A stretch of 64,000 bases of DNA from Brachybacterium massiliense (GCF_900184245.1 NZ_FXXB01000008.1:1650146-1714145), one strand, 5' to 3'; shown: positions 1-8,749, numbered from the stretch's first letter. Translations and numbers: made by a program. Notes: a model not told the origin generated them from the sequence alone.

Positions 1-34
1 GGAGGTCGATGTGGTGACCCTGCCGCTGCGCTGA
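1..34 (+). CDS. Possible 3' end of a gene entering from the left
   Basis: An open frame from base 2 reads ten codons (ending VVTLPLR) to a TGA at 32-34. It then leaves a 27-base gap before the convergent permease gene. The tail is hydrophobic and plausible as a protein C-terminus, but far too short to name. It could also be chance. Confidence 0.3.
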   Translation, partial: EVDVVTLPLR

Positions 35-61
35 GATCTGCTGCGGTGACGGCCCGCCGGA

Positions 62-814
62 TCAGCCGGCCAGCAGCGAGATCCCGGTGCCGAGCGCGAG
101 CAGGGCGCCCACGAACCCGAGCACCATCACGAAGCGCTGGATCGTCTGCTCCGTCAGCCGCTTCTGCACGGCCTCGCCGAGGAAGATCGAGGCGACCACG
201 ATCGCCACCATCGCGCACCACATCCACCACGGCAGATCGGGCAGCTGGCCGTCGTCCCAGGCGAACTTCGTGGTGAAGGACACCGAGGAGATCAGGATCC
301 ACAGCGGCTGGAGCGTGGCGACCATCGGCAGCACCGGCCAGCGCGAGAGCGCCGCGTAGACGGTCACCGCGGGCCCGCCCACACCGCCCAGCACGGTGCC
401 GAGCCCGGATCCCACACCGGTGACCACCTGCGCGGTGCGGCCCTCGACGGTGGTGTTCACCCGCACCAGCACCACTGAGATCACCAGGCTCAGCAGCACC
501 AGCGAGGCGGTGACGATGTACAGCGGCCCGGGCGGGGAGATCGAGGACAGCCAGGCCGCGCCCGGCATCACCGCCACCGCCGGCAGCCCGATCCAGGTGA
601 CGGTGCGCCACTGGATCCGGGCCCAGATCCGCGGTAGCAGCAGGATCGGCATCAGGGTGCCCAGGAAGTTCGCGAGCATGATCCCCTCATGCGCGCCGAT
701 CAGCACCACCGCGTACGGGGCGAACAGCATGCCCAGGCCCAGCCCGGCCACCCGCTGGATCACGGCCGCGAGCAGCACCAGGCCGAGCAGGGTCAGGGAG
801 AGGGGAAGACTCAC
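62..814 (-). CDS. TauE/SafE (TSUP) family membrane permease
   Basis: Probable polytopic inner-membrane transporter of the sulfite exporter TauE/SafE family, 250 aa, the usual family length. The sequence is almost wholly hydrophobic, with about eight predicted membrane segments. It has the typical two-fold arrangement: an N-terminal Gly-rich helix with RVAGLGLGM and a matching second-half helix with GVGGPAVTVYA. Start is GTG at 814. The substrate is not visible in the sequence; relatives move sulfite, sulfonates or other small organic anions. It stands alone, divergent from an aldo/keto reductase. Two further TSUP permeases lie at 6993 and 50747, so this family is multiplied locally. Confidence 0.85.
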   Translation of the reverse strand: MSLPLSLTLLGLVLLAAVIQRVAGLGLGMLFAPYAVVLIGAHEGIMLANFLGTLMPILLLPRIWARIQWRTVTWIGLPAVAVMPGAAWLSSISPPGPLYIVTASLVLLSLVISVVLVRVNTTVEGRTAQVVTGVGSGLGTVLGGVGGPAVTVYAALSRWPVLPMVATLQPLWILISSVSFTTKFAWDDGQLPDLPWWMWCAMVAIVVASIFLGEAVQKRLTEQTIQRFVMVLGFVGALLALGTGISLLAG

Positions 815-930
815 CCGCCCACGGTATCCGCTCGGTCGTCGGTGTTTCCCGACCGACCGGACGAGGCCTGTCCTCCGGCGGGCGCGGCGTCGTAGAGTGC
901 ACCGGCAACCGCATACCCAGGAGGCTCCCC

Positions 931-1764
931 ATGACCACTGTCCAGTCCCTTCCCTTCCACGACGGCCGTTCCGTCCCCCAGCTCGGCTACGGCGTCTGGC
1001 AGGTCGAGGACGACGTCGCGGCGGACGTGGTCCGCCAGGCCATCGAGGCCGGCTACCGGCACATCGACACCGCGGCAGGGTACGAGAACGAGGGCGGCGT
1101 GGGCCGCGCGGTGAAGGCCTCCGGCGTCCCCCGCGAGGATCTGTTCATCACCACCAAGCTCGCCAACGGCGACCAGGGCTCCGACTCCGCGAAGCAGGCG
1201 CTGGAGACCTCGCTCGAGAAGCTCGGCATGGACTACGTGGATCTCTACCTGATCCACTGGGCGAGCCCGCAGCGGGGGAAGTACCTCGAATCCTGGAAGG
1301 CGCTGATCGAGCTGCAGCAGGAGGGCAAGGCCCGGTCGATCGGCGTCTCGAACTTCCCGATCGCCCAGCTCGAGGAGATCATCGCCGAGACCGGAGTGGT
1401 GCCGGTGATGCACCAGATCGAGCTGCACCCCGAGTTCCAGCAGCGGGAGCTGCGGGAGTACCACGCGGACAAGGGCATCCTCACGGAGGCCTGGTCGCCG
1501 CTGGGCCAGGGTGGGGACATCCTGCGCCACCCGGTGATCACCGAGATCGCGGAGGCGCGCGGGGTCGATGCCGGCCAGGTGATCATCGCCTGGCACCTGG
1601 CGATCGGGAACGTGGTGATCCCCAAGTCCGAGACCCCGGAGCGGATCGTCTCGAACTTCGCCTCCGCCGTCCTCGAGCTCACGGCCGAGGAGATCGCACG
1701 GATCGAGGGCCTGGACCGCGAGGACGGCCGGATCGGCGCGGATCCCGCGAATCCCGGCTTCTGA
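931..1764 (+). CDS. Aldo/keto reductase (2,5-diketogluconate reductase-like)
   Basis: Cytosolic NAD(P)H-dependent aldehyde/ketone reductase, 277 aa, a single TIM barrel. The catalytic tetrad of the family is readable: Asp in HIDTAAGYENE near residue 50, Tyr in the same motif, Lys in ITTKLAN near 77, and His in LIHW near 109. The cofactor-side motif GVSNF is also present, followed by VVIPKS, which binds the NADP phosphate. ATG at 931 follows a good ribosome site (AGGAGG, 6-base spacing). The protein resembles the 2,5-diketo-D-gluconate reductase/YafB branch, but the natural substrate cannot be read. It is convergent with the GH4 glycosidase downstream. Confidence 0.93.
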   Translation: MTTVQSLPFHDGRSVPQLGYGVWQVEDDVAADVVRQAIEAGYRHIDTAAGYENEGGVGRAVKASGVPREDLFITTKLANGDQGSDSAKQALETSLEKLGMDYVDLYLIHWASPQRGKYLESWKALIELQQEGKARSIGVSNFPIAQLEEIIAETGVVPVMHQIELHPEFQQRELREYHADKGILTEAWSPLGQGGDILRHPVITEIAEARGVDAGQVIIAWHLAIGNVVIPKSETPERIVSNFASAVLELTAEEIARIEGLDREDGRIGADPANPGF

Positions 1765-1766
1765 AC

Positions 1767-1862
1767 GAGCCCGACGGGCCGCGTTGCAGCGAATCTGACG
1801 GACGCCGGTCCAGTGCGTCCGACGGGCCGCGGCGCGCCGGCGGGCTGGGGCCCGACGGGCTC
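1767..1862. terminator. Inverted GCCCGACGGGC elements between convergent genes
   Basis: The bases GAGCCCGACGGGC at 1767-1779 are mirrored, with one mismatch, by GCCCGACGGGCTC at 1850-1862. Each copy can also fold on itself. They sit just after the aldo/keto reductase stop and across the GH4 stop. This is consistent with a bidirectional transcription stop between convergent genes. There is no T-run, which is common in GC-rich actinobacteria. Confidence 0.4.
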
Positions 1863-3342
1863 AGCGCTCGGTGAGCAGCTCCGCGATCTGCGGGTGTCCG
1901 GCGAGGTAGCCCTCGAGCAGCTTCTGCCCGAGCTCCGGCGAGCTGACCAGGGGATGCGTGGCGAAGCCCTGCCAGGCCGCCTCGCGGGAGCCGGTGGTCG
2001 CGGCCTCGAGGATCTTCCGCTCGGAGGCGCGCAGGGCGCTCATCATGCCGAGCCTGCCCAGCTCCACCGGGGCGACGGGCTGGGGGTGGATGCCGTCGGC
2101 GTCCACCAGGCACAGCACCTCGATCACGGCATCGGCGGGCAGCTCGGGGATGATCCGCGCCTCCGGCGGGGCCGCGCTGCCGGCGGGGGCGTTGCCCACA
2201 TCCAGGATCATCCGCTCGGTGCGGCCGGTGGCGAGCGCCGTCATCAGTCGCAGCGCGACCTCCTGGTAGCCGCCGCCGGCGACGTCCTCCTCGCGGCGCT
2301 CCTCGTCGCGGGACTCGGCCATGTAGGTCGCCTCGCGCTCGTGCAGGGTGGAGCGCCACAGGTCCAGCGGCGAGGTGCAGCAGGTCGCGGCCTGGTCGGC
2401 GCCGTCGACTGTGCCCCCGTCGGCGTCTGCATCCGGCGCGGCCGACGCGCCCCCGTCGGCCGCGAGATAGAAGTCCCCCTGCTGCTTGGCGAGGAACTCC
2501 CCGCGCGTGGTCGCGGCGCCGGTGACCCGGTCGATCGCCGCGGAGGTGTGCAGGTAGTAGAAGAGGTATTCGTTGGGCAGCGCGCCGTCGGCCCGCACCC
2601 AGTCCTCGCCGATCAGGCGGGCTTCCTCGATCTCCTCGAGGGTGGCATCGCTGGCCAGCAGCTCCGGCAGGCGGTCGCGGCCGTCCAGGGTGACCGAGCG
2701 CAGCCAGCCCAGATGGTTCATGCCCACGTAGTCGAAGGCCGCGGGGATCCCGTCGGCCCCCGGCCCCCCGGCCACCAGGTCCACGCCGAGCAGCCGGCCC
2801 ACACGCCGGACCAGCCCGATCGGGGTGTCGCAGATGCCCACCACCCGGTCGCCGAGCACGGCGCGCATCGCCTCGGTGACGATCCCGGCAGGGTTGGTGA
2901 AGTTGATGACCCACGCCTGCGGCGCGACCTCCGCGACCGCGCGCGCGATCTCGAGCGCGACCGGGATCGTGCGCAGGGCGTAGGCGAGGCCGCCGGGGCC
3001 GATCGTCTCCTGGCCGAGCAGGCCCAGACCCAGCGCCACCCGCTCGTCGACGATACGGGCCTCGGCCCCGCCCACCCGCACGGCGGAGAACACGAAGTCG
3101 GTGCCCGCCAGCGCCTCGCGCAGATCGGTGGTGAGGGTCAGACGCGGCAGCGATGCGGCCCGGCCCTCGGCGCGAAGCTGCTCGCCGAGCGCTTCGATGA
3201 CCGCGCCGATCGTGCGCAGGCGGGCGGGGTCGATGTCGTGCAGCGCGACCTCGTCCACGCGCAGGCCGGTCACGCCGGTGGCGACCGCTTCATAGACGAG
3301 GGGGACGCGGAACCCTCCGCCGCCCAGGATGGTGAGCTTCAT
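1861..3342 (-). CDS. Glycoside hydrolase family 4 (6-phospho-beta-glucosidase-like)
   Basis: NAD- and metal-dependent glycosidase of family GH4, cytosolic, acting on phosphorylated or free disaccharides. The N-terminus (KLTILGGGGFRVP) is the NAD-binding Rossmann loop and fixes the start at ATG 3342. The frame stays open far upstream, but without homology. Family motifs follow: NFTNPAG near residue 140, GICDTP near 170 with the metal-ligand Cys, and VGMNHLGW near 205 with the metal-ligand His. The protein is 493 aa, longer than the usual 420-450. The excess includes an Asp/Ala/Gly-rich insert near residues 295-320. The gene is divergent from a PfkB kinase about 100 bases away, so the pair may serve one sugar. 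Which linkage it cleaves cannot be told. Confidence 0.88.
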   Translation of the reverse strand: MKLTILGGGGFRVPLVYEAVATGVTGLRVDEVALHDIDPARLRTIGAVIEALGEQLRAEGRAASLPRLTLTTDLREALAGTDFVFSAVRVGGAEARIVDERVALGLGLLGQETIGPGGLAYALRTIPVALEIARAVAEVAPQAWVINFTNPAGIVTEAMRAVLGDRVVGICDTPIGLVRRVGRLLGVDLVAGGPGADGIPAAFDYVGMNHLGWLRSVTLDGRDRLPELLASDATLEEIEEARLIGEDWVRADGALPNEYLFYYLHTSAAIDRVTGAATTRGEFLAKQQGDFYLAADGGASAAPDADADGGTVDGADQAATCCTSPLDLWRSTLHEREATYMAESRDEERREEDVAGGGYQEVALRLMTALATGRTERMILDVGNAPAGSAAPPEARIIPELPADAVIEVLCLVDADGIHPQPVAPVELGRLGMMSALRASERKILEAATTGSREAAWQGFATHPLVSSPELGQKLLEGYLAGHPQIAELLTER

Positions 3343-3444
3343 AGCGCCGTCACCGTAGCACCGCCCCAGTGCGATCATGGGCCCCGATCCGTTCCTGTTC
3401 CTCCCACGCCACTTCATCCGCGGAATGCTCGAAGGAGCTGCCAA

Positions 3445-4596
3445 GTGACGACAGATCCTGCCCACCCTCCCGTCCAGGACCCCGCGCCGCCCGAGGCCGC
3501 CGAGTGCCAGGACTGGGACCCGCTGGCCGCCCAGCGCACCGAGGACGACCCGCCGCTGGACGTGCTGCTGTCCGGCACGGTGTTCTTCGACATCGTGTTC
3601 ACCGGCATGGACCGCCTGCCCCGGCCCGGGGAGGAGCTGTGGTCCAAGGGCATGGGCTCGAGCCCCGGCGGCATCGCGAACCTCGCCACCGCCGCCGCGC
3701 GCCTGGGCCTGCGCACCGGACTGGTGGCCGGATTCGGCGATGACGCCTATGCCGACTGGATGTGGCACACCATGGCGCACGAGGAGGGCATCGACCTCTC
3801 CGCCTCGCGACGCTTCGCCGACTTCCACTCGGCGCTGACCGTCTCGATCGCCGCCGAGGGCGACCGTGCCATGGCCACCCACGGCCATGATCTGCCCGAG
3901 CCGCTCTCCTCGCTGATCGCCCGCGCCCCGCATGCCCGCGCCGCCGTGGTGGACCTCGCGGGGGAGACGTCCTGGTGGGCGCAGCTGGCCCAGCGCGGCT
4001 CGCTGGTCTTCGCCGACATCGGCTTCGACGAGACCGGCCGCTGGGATCCCTCCGACCTCGCACCGCTCACCCACTGCCACGCCTTCACGCCCAATGCGCT
4101 CGAGGCCATGGCCTACACCCGCACCGACAGCCCCGACCGGGCCGTGCGGGCGCTGGCCGAGATGGTGCCGCTCGCGGTGGTCACCGACGGCGCCTCCGGC
4201 TCCTACGCGATCGACTCCTCCACGAGCGAGGAGGCGTACTGCCCGGCCGTGCCGGTCACCGCGATCGACACCACCGGCGCCGGGGACGTGTTCGCCGCCG
4301 CGCTCGTGCTGGGCACCCTCGCGGACTGGCCGCTCGAGGAGCGGCTGCGCTTCGGCTCGCTGTGCTCGGCGCTCGCCGTCCAGCAGTTCGGCGGCTCGCT
4401 CGCCGCCCCGGGCTGGGGCGACATCACCGACTGGTGGCGCTCGCTCAGCGCTGCGGCCGACGGGGGCGACCTGCGCGCTGCCTACACCCGCACCGGCTAC
4501 CGCTTCCTCGACGGCGTGGTCCCCGATCACCCCGTCCAGGGCCGCCGCCGCGCCCAGGGCACCTTCGCTCTGCGCTCGGACGCCGGGCTGCACTGA
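3445..4596 (+). CDS. PfkB family carbohydrate kinase
   Basis: Cytosolic ATP-dependent sugar or nucleoside kinase of the ribokinase (PfkB) family, 383 aa. The signature DTTGAGDVFAAAL near residue 280 holds the catalytic Asp and the anion hole. An N-terminal GGIANLATAAARLG substrate motif is present near 74. Start GTG at 3445 is chosen because GAAGGAG lies 8 bases upstream and because homology begins shortly after. The open frame reaches back to 1813, but that part is antisense to the GH4 gene. About 35 N-terminal and 50 C-terminal residues extend beyond the usual 300-aa core. It is divergent from the GH4 gene; joint use in a disaccharide pathway is an inference. Confidence 0.88.
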   Translation: MTTDPAHPPVQDPAPPEAAECQDWDPLAAQRTEDDPPLDVLLSGTVFFDIVFTGMDRLPRPGEELWSKGMGSSPGGIANLATAAARLGLRTGLVAGFGDDAYADWMWHTMAHEEGIDLSASRRFADFHSALTVSIAAEGDRAMATHGHDLPEPLSSLIARAPHARAAVVDLAGETSWWAQLAQRGSLVFADIGFDETGRWDPSDLAPLTHCHAFTPNALEAMAYTRTDSPDRAVRALAEMVPLAVVTDGASGSYAIDSSTSEEAYCPAVPVTAIDTTGAGDVFAAALVLGTLADWPLEERLRFGSLCSALAVQQFGGSLAAPGWGDITDWWRSLSAAADGGDLRAAYTRTGYRFLDGVVPDHPVQGRRRAQGTFALRSDAGLH

Positions 4597-4672
4597 CGGG
4601 GCGCGCCGCCGGCCCGACGGAGCGATCCCGTGCCCTGCGACGAGGCGCGCCGCTCCGTTCCCCCGGTGCCGT

Positions 4673-4852
4673 CTGGTGGGCTGGTCGCTGATGGGCGACA
4701 CCGTCTCGCATGCGGTGCTGCCCGGCGTGGTGCTGGGCGTGGCGATGCTCATCATCCCCGGCGCCACCGCGCATCTGCTCACCGACCGCTTCGGGCGGAT
4801 GCTGCTGATCGCACCGACGATCTCCGTGTTCGCCTCGGTGACGGGAGGACGG
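4673..4852 (+). pseudogene. Remnant of a manganese/zinc ABC transporter permease
   Basis: One frame reads LVGWSLMGDTVSHAVLPGVV, the strongly conserved mid-region of MntB/ZnuB/SitC permeases. It joins directly to IIPGATAHLLTDRFGRMLL, a C-terminal family motif normally over 100 residues later. There is no start codon in context, and the end runs into unrelated sequence near 4852. The piece is about 60 codons against about 280 for an intact permease. This is a gene eroded by internal and terminal deletions. It faces a DtxR-type remnant on the other strand. The family match is from recognised motifs, not from a search. Confidence 0.72.
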
Positions 4853-4854
4853 AC

Positions 4855-5046
4855 GAGGCCATCGACGGTGATGCCGTGCTCGGCGCAGAAGGACATCAGC
4901 CGCGGGTCGGCGTCGGAGATGCTCGGAGACGGCATGCTCGAGGTGCCCGGCCTCGTCGTGGACCTCCTCCCAGCCGTAGCCGAGGGTCGCCACCAGGAAC
5001 GTCTCGACTAGTTCTGGGCACTGGTGGAGAGCTCGGAGACGGACAT
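4855..5046 (-). pseudogene. Remnant of a DtxR/MntR-type metal-dependent repressor
   Basis: Three pieces of one DtxR-family protein are read in different frames. The start MSVSELSTSAQN ends in TAG at 5008. A middle piece, FLVATLGYGWEEVHDEAGHL, runs from about 5011. A late piece, SDADPRLMSFCAEHGITVDG, runs from about 4920. The helix-turn-helix region that should lie between the first two is missing, and so is the end. DtxR/MntR proteins repress manganese or iron uptake genes, and the adjacent permease remnant is the expected target. The two were probably lost together. Confidence 0.72.
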
Positions 5047-5125
5047 GCCCTCACCGTATCCAACTCTCCGCTTCGCCTCCTCGAACTTCGTGGCAGCACT
5101 CCGCGGCGGCACGTAGTCTTCGCGC

Positions 5126-6334
5126 ATGCACGAGTCGACGATCCTGCTCGAGAACCTGCAGTCGATGTGGTGGATCGCCGCTGCGGCGGTGCTGGCACCG
5201 GTGCTCGCGCTGACGACGCGCCGCATCATCCCGGACGTGGTGTGGCTGCTGGTGCTGGGCATCGTGATCGGCCCGAACATGCTGGGACTCGCCCACGCCA
5301 CCGAGGCCGTCGACTTCCTGCGGGAGCTCGGGCTCGGGTTCCTGTTCCTGCTGGCCGGCTTCGAGGTGAACACCTCGGACATGCGCAGCCGCGCGGGGCG
5401 CAGCACCGCATTGACGTGGCTGCTGTGCATGGGTCTGGGCGTGGGTGCCGGGCTGGCGATCACCGGGGGCGACTGGCAGGTCGCCGCCGTGCTGGGCATC
5501 GCCGCGACCTCCACGGCCCTGGGCACCCTGCTGCCGATCCTCAAGGACTCCGGTGTCCTCGGCGCCCCGCTGGGCAGGGCGACCATGATCCACGGCGCCT
5601 ACGGTGAACTGCTGCCCGTGATCGCGATGTCTCTGCTGCTGACCACGCGCGCCACCGTGCAGGCGGCGGCAGTGCTGGTGCTGTTCGCGGTGCTGGCAGT
5701 GGTGATCGTGGCCGTCCCCGCCCGGATCTTCCGCCGGGTGCCGCTGCTGGGCCGGGCCTTCGCCGCCGCCTCCGACTCGACGATGCAGACCATCGTGCGG
5801 ATCACCGTGTGGGTGATGATCTCGCTGATGCTGCTGACGGCGGTGCTCGAGCTCGACGTGGCCCTCGGGGCGTTCGCCGCCGGTCTGCTGCTGCACGCCG
5901 CGCTGCGCGGCGGCGCGCCGGAGCACGTCGAGGAGATCATGCACAAGGTGGAGGTGCTGGGGTTCGGCATGCTGATCCCGGTCTTCTTCCTCACCAGCGG
6001 CATGAGCATCGACGTGGTCGCCGTGCTCGATGCCTGGCCGCTGCTGCTCGGGTTCGTCGCGATGATCGCGGTGGTGCGGGGGCTCCCGGTGATCGCGCGC
6101 GAGCTGTGGACCCCCACCGGCTCGGGCCTGGAGACGCGTCGGGAGAAGGTGGCGCTCGGCCTGTACGCCGCGACCGGGCTGCCGATCATCGTGGCGGTCA
6201 CCCAGATCGCCTCGACCTCGGGCCTGATCTCGGTCACCACCGCCTCCGTGATGGTCACCGGCGGCGCGCTCACGGTGCTCGTGTTCCCGCTGCTGGCCTC
6301 GCGCCTCACACGCCGCGCCGAGCCGAGCGGCTGA
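5126..6334 (+). CDS. CPA2-type cation/proton antiporter
   Basis: Inner-membrane monovalent cation:proton antiporter of the CPA2/KefB-like Na+/H+ exchanger family, 402 aa with about twelve membrane segments. The family features DVVWLLVLGIVIGPNMLG (segment 2) and LGLGFLFLLAGFEV (segment 4) are clear. The C-terminus ends after the membrane domain, so no TrkA/RCK regulatory domain is present. The exact ion (Na+ or K+) is not visible. ATG at 5126 has only a weak ribosome site. It is downstream of the eroded metal-transport locus and convergent with a dihydrofolate reductase-like remnant. Confidence 0.86.
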   Translation: MHESTILLENLQSMWWIAAAAVLAPVLALTTRRIIPDVVWLLVLGIVIGPNMLGLAHATEAVDFLRELGLGFLFLLAGFEVNTSDMRSRAGRSTALTWLLCMGLGVGAGLAITGGDWQVAAVLGIAATSTALGTLLPILKDSGVLGAPLGRATMIHGAYGELLPVIAMSLLLTTRATVQAAAVLVLFAVLAVVIVAVPARIFRRVPLLGRAFAAASDSTMQTIVRITVWVMISLMLLTAVLELDVALGAFAAGLLLHAALRGGAPEHVEEIMHKVEVLGFGMLIPVFFLTSGMSIDVVAVLDAWPLLLGFVAMIAVVRGLPVIARELWTPTGSGLETRREKVALGLYAATGLPIIVAVTQIASTSGLISVTTASVMVTGGALTVLVFPLLASRLTRRAEPSG

Positions 6335-6344
6335 TGCCTCAGCC

Positions 6345-6529
6345 GTCGTGGCGGCGACGGTGCGGACGACGGAGATCTCCGCCCCCTGGCTCTGCTTCAG
6401 GCTGCGCGCCGCCTCGACGGGGTCGCCGCTGATCACGGTGGAGCGCTGCCAGCCCCGGTCGAACCAGTCGTCGAGCATCTCGCTCGAACCGTCGACGGTC
6501 ATGTTCTGCGTGATCACGAGCGGACGCAC
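6345..6529 (-). pseudogene. Remnant of a RibD/dihydrofolate-reductase-like protein
   Basis: From a GTG at 6529 the frame reads RPLVITQNMTVDG followed by MLDDWFD, the N-terminal motif of the small bacterial DHFR/RibD C-terminal-domain proteins. It then jumps to STVISGDPVEAARSLK and EISVVRTV, which belong near the middle of that family. The active-site region in between is absent, and similarity stops near 6345. The remaining stretch is about 60 codons against about 190. It is read as a gene decayed by internal and 3' deletion. Confidence 0.65.
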
Positions 6530-6992
6530 AGGCTCCTCGGTGGTCGTGGAGCGGAGTGTCCTCGTCCCGGTGCGCGGCCTCCACGACCGGCGCGGCGGGG
6601 TGTGGTGTCTAGTTCCCGCGTCGGACGAGACCAAGGGGGCCGTGCCAGCCTCGCGAGTGCCGGAGCGCAATGGGGACTTCTCCCCGGGGACTTCTGCACA
6701 GGCAGTTCACCCCATCGCGCTCCCGCACGAGGCCTCGTAGATTCCTTGGTGGCGGGTGCGGGACTCTCCCGGGGGAGAGGCACCGGCACGAGGCTCACGC
6801 GCGGCGGGAGCCGCCGGAACGTCGGTGGGGGCCGACGGACGGGCGGCGGGAAGTACTGCGCTCCTGACCTCGTGGCCGGTGTCCTGGGAGGCCGACGGAA
6901 CCACAGAGATCACCCGCGGCGAGGGGCCCGACGTGCGGCAGGACGGGTGCCGGCCCGCGGTGCGGTGACGCGGTCGCAAGCGCGGCAGGGAC
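6530..6992. other. 463-bp stretch with no gene recognised
   Basis: Both strands were read. The short open frames here are rich in Arg, Gly and Pro and resemble no family. A direct repeat of GGGGACTTCT occurs about 14 bases apart near 6671. The stretch lies between the DHFR-like remnant and a TSUP permease and may hold more eroded coding sequence. No promoter or RNA could be supported. Confidence 0.4.
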
Positions 6993-7730
6993 TCACAGCT
7001 GGATCAGCCCCTGGATCAGCGACAGAAGCGCACCGACCATCGCGATCACGATCACCCAGCGCATCGCCTGCGCTCCGTGCACCCAGCGGGCCAGCACGTT
7101 CCCGCCCACCAGGCCCACCACCAGCAGGGCCAGCAGCACCGCCCAGCCCACGAGCGGCAGCGTGGGCAGCGACCACTTCGCGATCAGCGCGGCCACGCCG
7201 AGCACGGCGAAGTGCAGCTGGGCGGTGGCCGCGAAGCGGCGATGCTCCCACTGTGTGGCCAGGGCGTAGACCACCAGCCCCGGGCCGCCCACCCCGGCGG
7301 TCACGTTCATCAGTCCTGAGGCGAAGCCTCCGCCCACGCCCACCCACGGTGAGTTCGGCACCTGGAGGCGGCGCGAGGCGAGGGTGAACAGCAGCGCGCC
7401 GATCACCAGCAGGCTGATCGAGATCGCGAGCACCGCCGGGGGCAGCCACAGCACCAGCAGCGCCCCGGGCACTGTGCCCACGATCCCGGCGGGGATCACG
7501 CTCGCGGCCCGCCGCCAGTCCAGATCGGCGTGCACGGCGGTGAGGTTCAGCAGCGCGGCGACGATCCCGCACACGTTCGTGACCAGGATTCCCTCGAAGG
7601 GGCCCAGCGCCATCACCAGGAACGGGGAGGACAGCAGCGCGAAGCCCATTCCGGTGGTGCGCACCGCGACCGCCCCGGCCAGGACGGCCAGCGCGGCCAG
7701 GCCCAGCTGCCACCACTGCGGATCGATCAC
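6993..7730 (-). CDS. TauE/SafE (TSUP) family membrane permease
   Basis: Inner-membrane transporter of the sulfite exporter TauE/SafE family, 245 aa and almost wholly hydrophobic, with about eight predicted membrane segments. Start is GTG at 7730. The N-terminal helix carries RTTGMGFALLSSPF and the second half carries NVTAGVGGPGLVVYAL, the paired family motifs. It shows the same layout as the permease at 62-814 but clearly differs in sequence, so they are not recent duplicates. The substrate is unknown. It is divergent from an SDR oxidoreductase, 114 bases away, and may share its regulatory region. Confidence 0.85.
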   Translation of the reverse strand: MIDPQWWQLGLAALAVLAGAVAVRTTGMGFALLSSPFLVMALGPFEGILVTNVCGIVAALLNLTAVHADLDWRRAASVIPAGIVGTVPGALLVLWLPPAVLAISISLLVIGALLFTLASRRLQVPNSPWVGVGGGFASGLMNVTAGVGGPGLVVYALATQWEHRRFAATAQLHFAVLGVAALIAKWSLPTLPLVGWAVLLALLVVGLVGGNVLARWVHGAQAMRWVIVIAMVGALLSLIQGLIQL

Positions 7731-7844
7731 GCCGGTCAGGGTATGCGGTGAACCGGTGACCTATGACCCTGGATCCGGTGTGTGCGTGGATAGCGTCGAG
7801 GTACGAGCACTGCTCGATGCGGTGCGCTCACCAGGAGGTCCGTC

Positions 7845-8672
7845 ATGACCCGCACCTACATCATCACCGGAGCAGCCTCGGGCATCGGGGCGAAGACCGC
7901 CGAACTGCTGCGCGAGCAGGGCCATACGGTCGTCGGCGTCGATCTGCAGGGCGTGGAGGTCTCCGCGGACCTCTCCACCCCGGACGGCCGCGCCGAGGCC
8001 GCCCGGCTCGCCCTCGAGGCGACGGGCGGGATCGTCGATGCGGTGATCCCGTCGGCCGGGCTCGCCGCCCCGAAGGCCGTCACCGCTGCGGTGAACTACT
8101 TCGGGATGACCGAGTTCCTCGAGGCGCTGCAGCCGGCGCTGGCCCGCTCCGAAGCGCCGCGCGTCGCGCTGGTCTCCTCGATGTCCTCCCTGCAGCCGCT
8201 CGACCCCGCGCTGGTCGAGGCGCTGATGGCGGATGACGAGCCCGCGGCGCTCGCCCGGGCGGAGGAGCTCGCCGCCGATCCCGCCACCGGCAACCTCATC
8301 TACGCCTCCTCGAAGCGGGCGATCTCCCGCTGGGTGCGGCGCGAGTCCACCGGGCCGAAGTGGGCCGGGGCCGGGATCCCGCTGAACGCCGTCGCCCCCG
8401 GCATCGTGCGCACCCCGATGACGCAGGACATGCTCGCCGATCCTCAGTACGCGGCGTTCATGGACATGGTGGTGCCGATGCCGCTGAACGGTCATCAGGA
8501 TGCCGAGAGCGTGGCGCGCCTGCTGATCTGGCTGACGTCGGTGGAGAACTCCCACTGCTGCGGCCAGACGTTCTACGCCGACGGCGGCGCCGATGCGGTG
8601 CTGCGGGGCGAGGACGTGTGGGGCTGGAACGACGAGGCGATCAACGCCAAGTTCGCCGCGTTCGGGGTCTGA
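7845..8672 (+). CDS. Short-chain dehydrogenase/reductase
   Basis: Cytosolic NAD(P)-dependent oxidoreductase of the classical SDR family, 275 aa. The cofactor motif TGAASGIG is near residue 7. The active site Ser is in LVSSMSS and the Tyr-Lys pair in YASSK near residue 148. NAVAPGIVRTPM is the usual loop after the active site. Acidic residues in VVGVDLQ after strand 2 suggest NAD rather than NADP. ATG at 7845 has an AGGAGG site 7 bases upstream. The length and the ICAAG-like N-terminus fit the 3-alpha-hydroxysteroid dehydrogenase-like group, but the substrate is not known. A strong hairpin follows the stop. Confidence 0.92.
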   Translation: MTRTYIITGAASGIGAKTAELLREQGHTVVGVDLQGVEVSADLSTPDGRAEAARLALEATGGIVDAVIPSAGLAAPKAVTAAVNYFGMTEFLEALQPALARSEAPRVALVSSMSSLQPLDPALVEALMADDEPAALARAEELAADPATGNLIYASSKRAISRWVRRESTGPKWAGAGIPLNAVAPGIVRTPMTQDMLADPQYAAFMDMVVPMPLNGHQDAESVARLLIWLTSVENSHCCGQTFYADGGADAVLRGEDVWGWNDEAINAKFAAFGV

Positions 8673-8688
8673 GGCGCGCCGCCGCGCG

Positions 8689-8727
8689 TGCGGGCCGGCG
8701 TCGGCAGAGCGCCGACGTCGGCCCGCA
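8689..8727 (+). terminator. GC-rich hairpin after the SDR gene
   Basis: A 17-base stem (TGCGGGCCGGCGTCGGC at 8689-8705 against 8711-8727) pairs with one mismatch around a 5-base loop. It lies 17 bases after the SDR stop. No T-tract follows. A factor-assisted or hairpin-only terminator is likely. Confidence 0.55.
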
Positions 8728-8749
8728 GCGCCGACGGCGGCACGCACCG

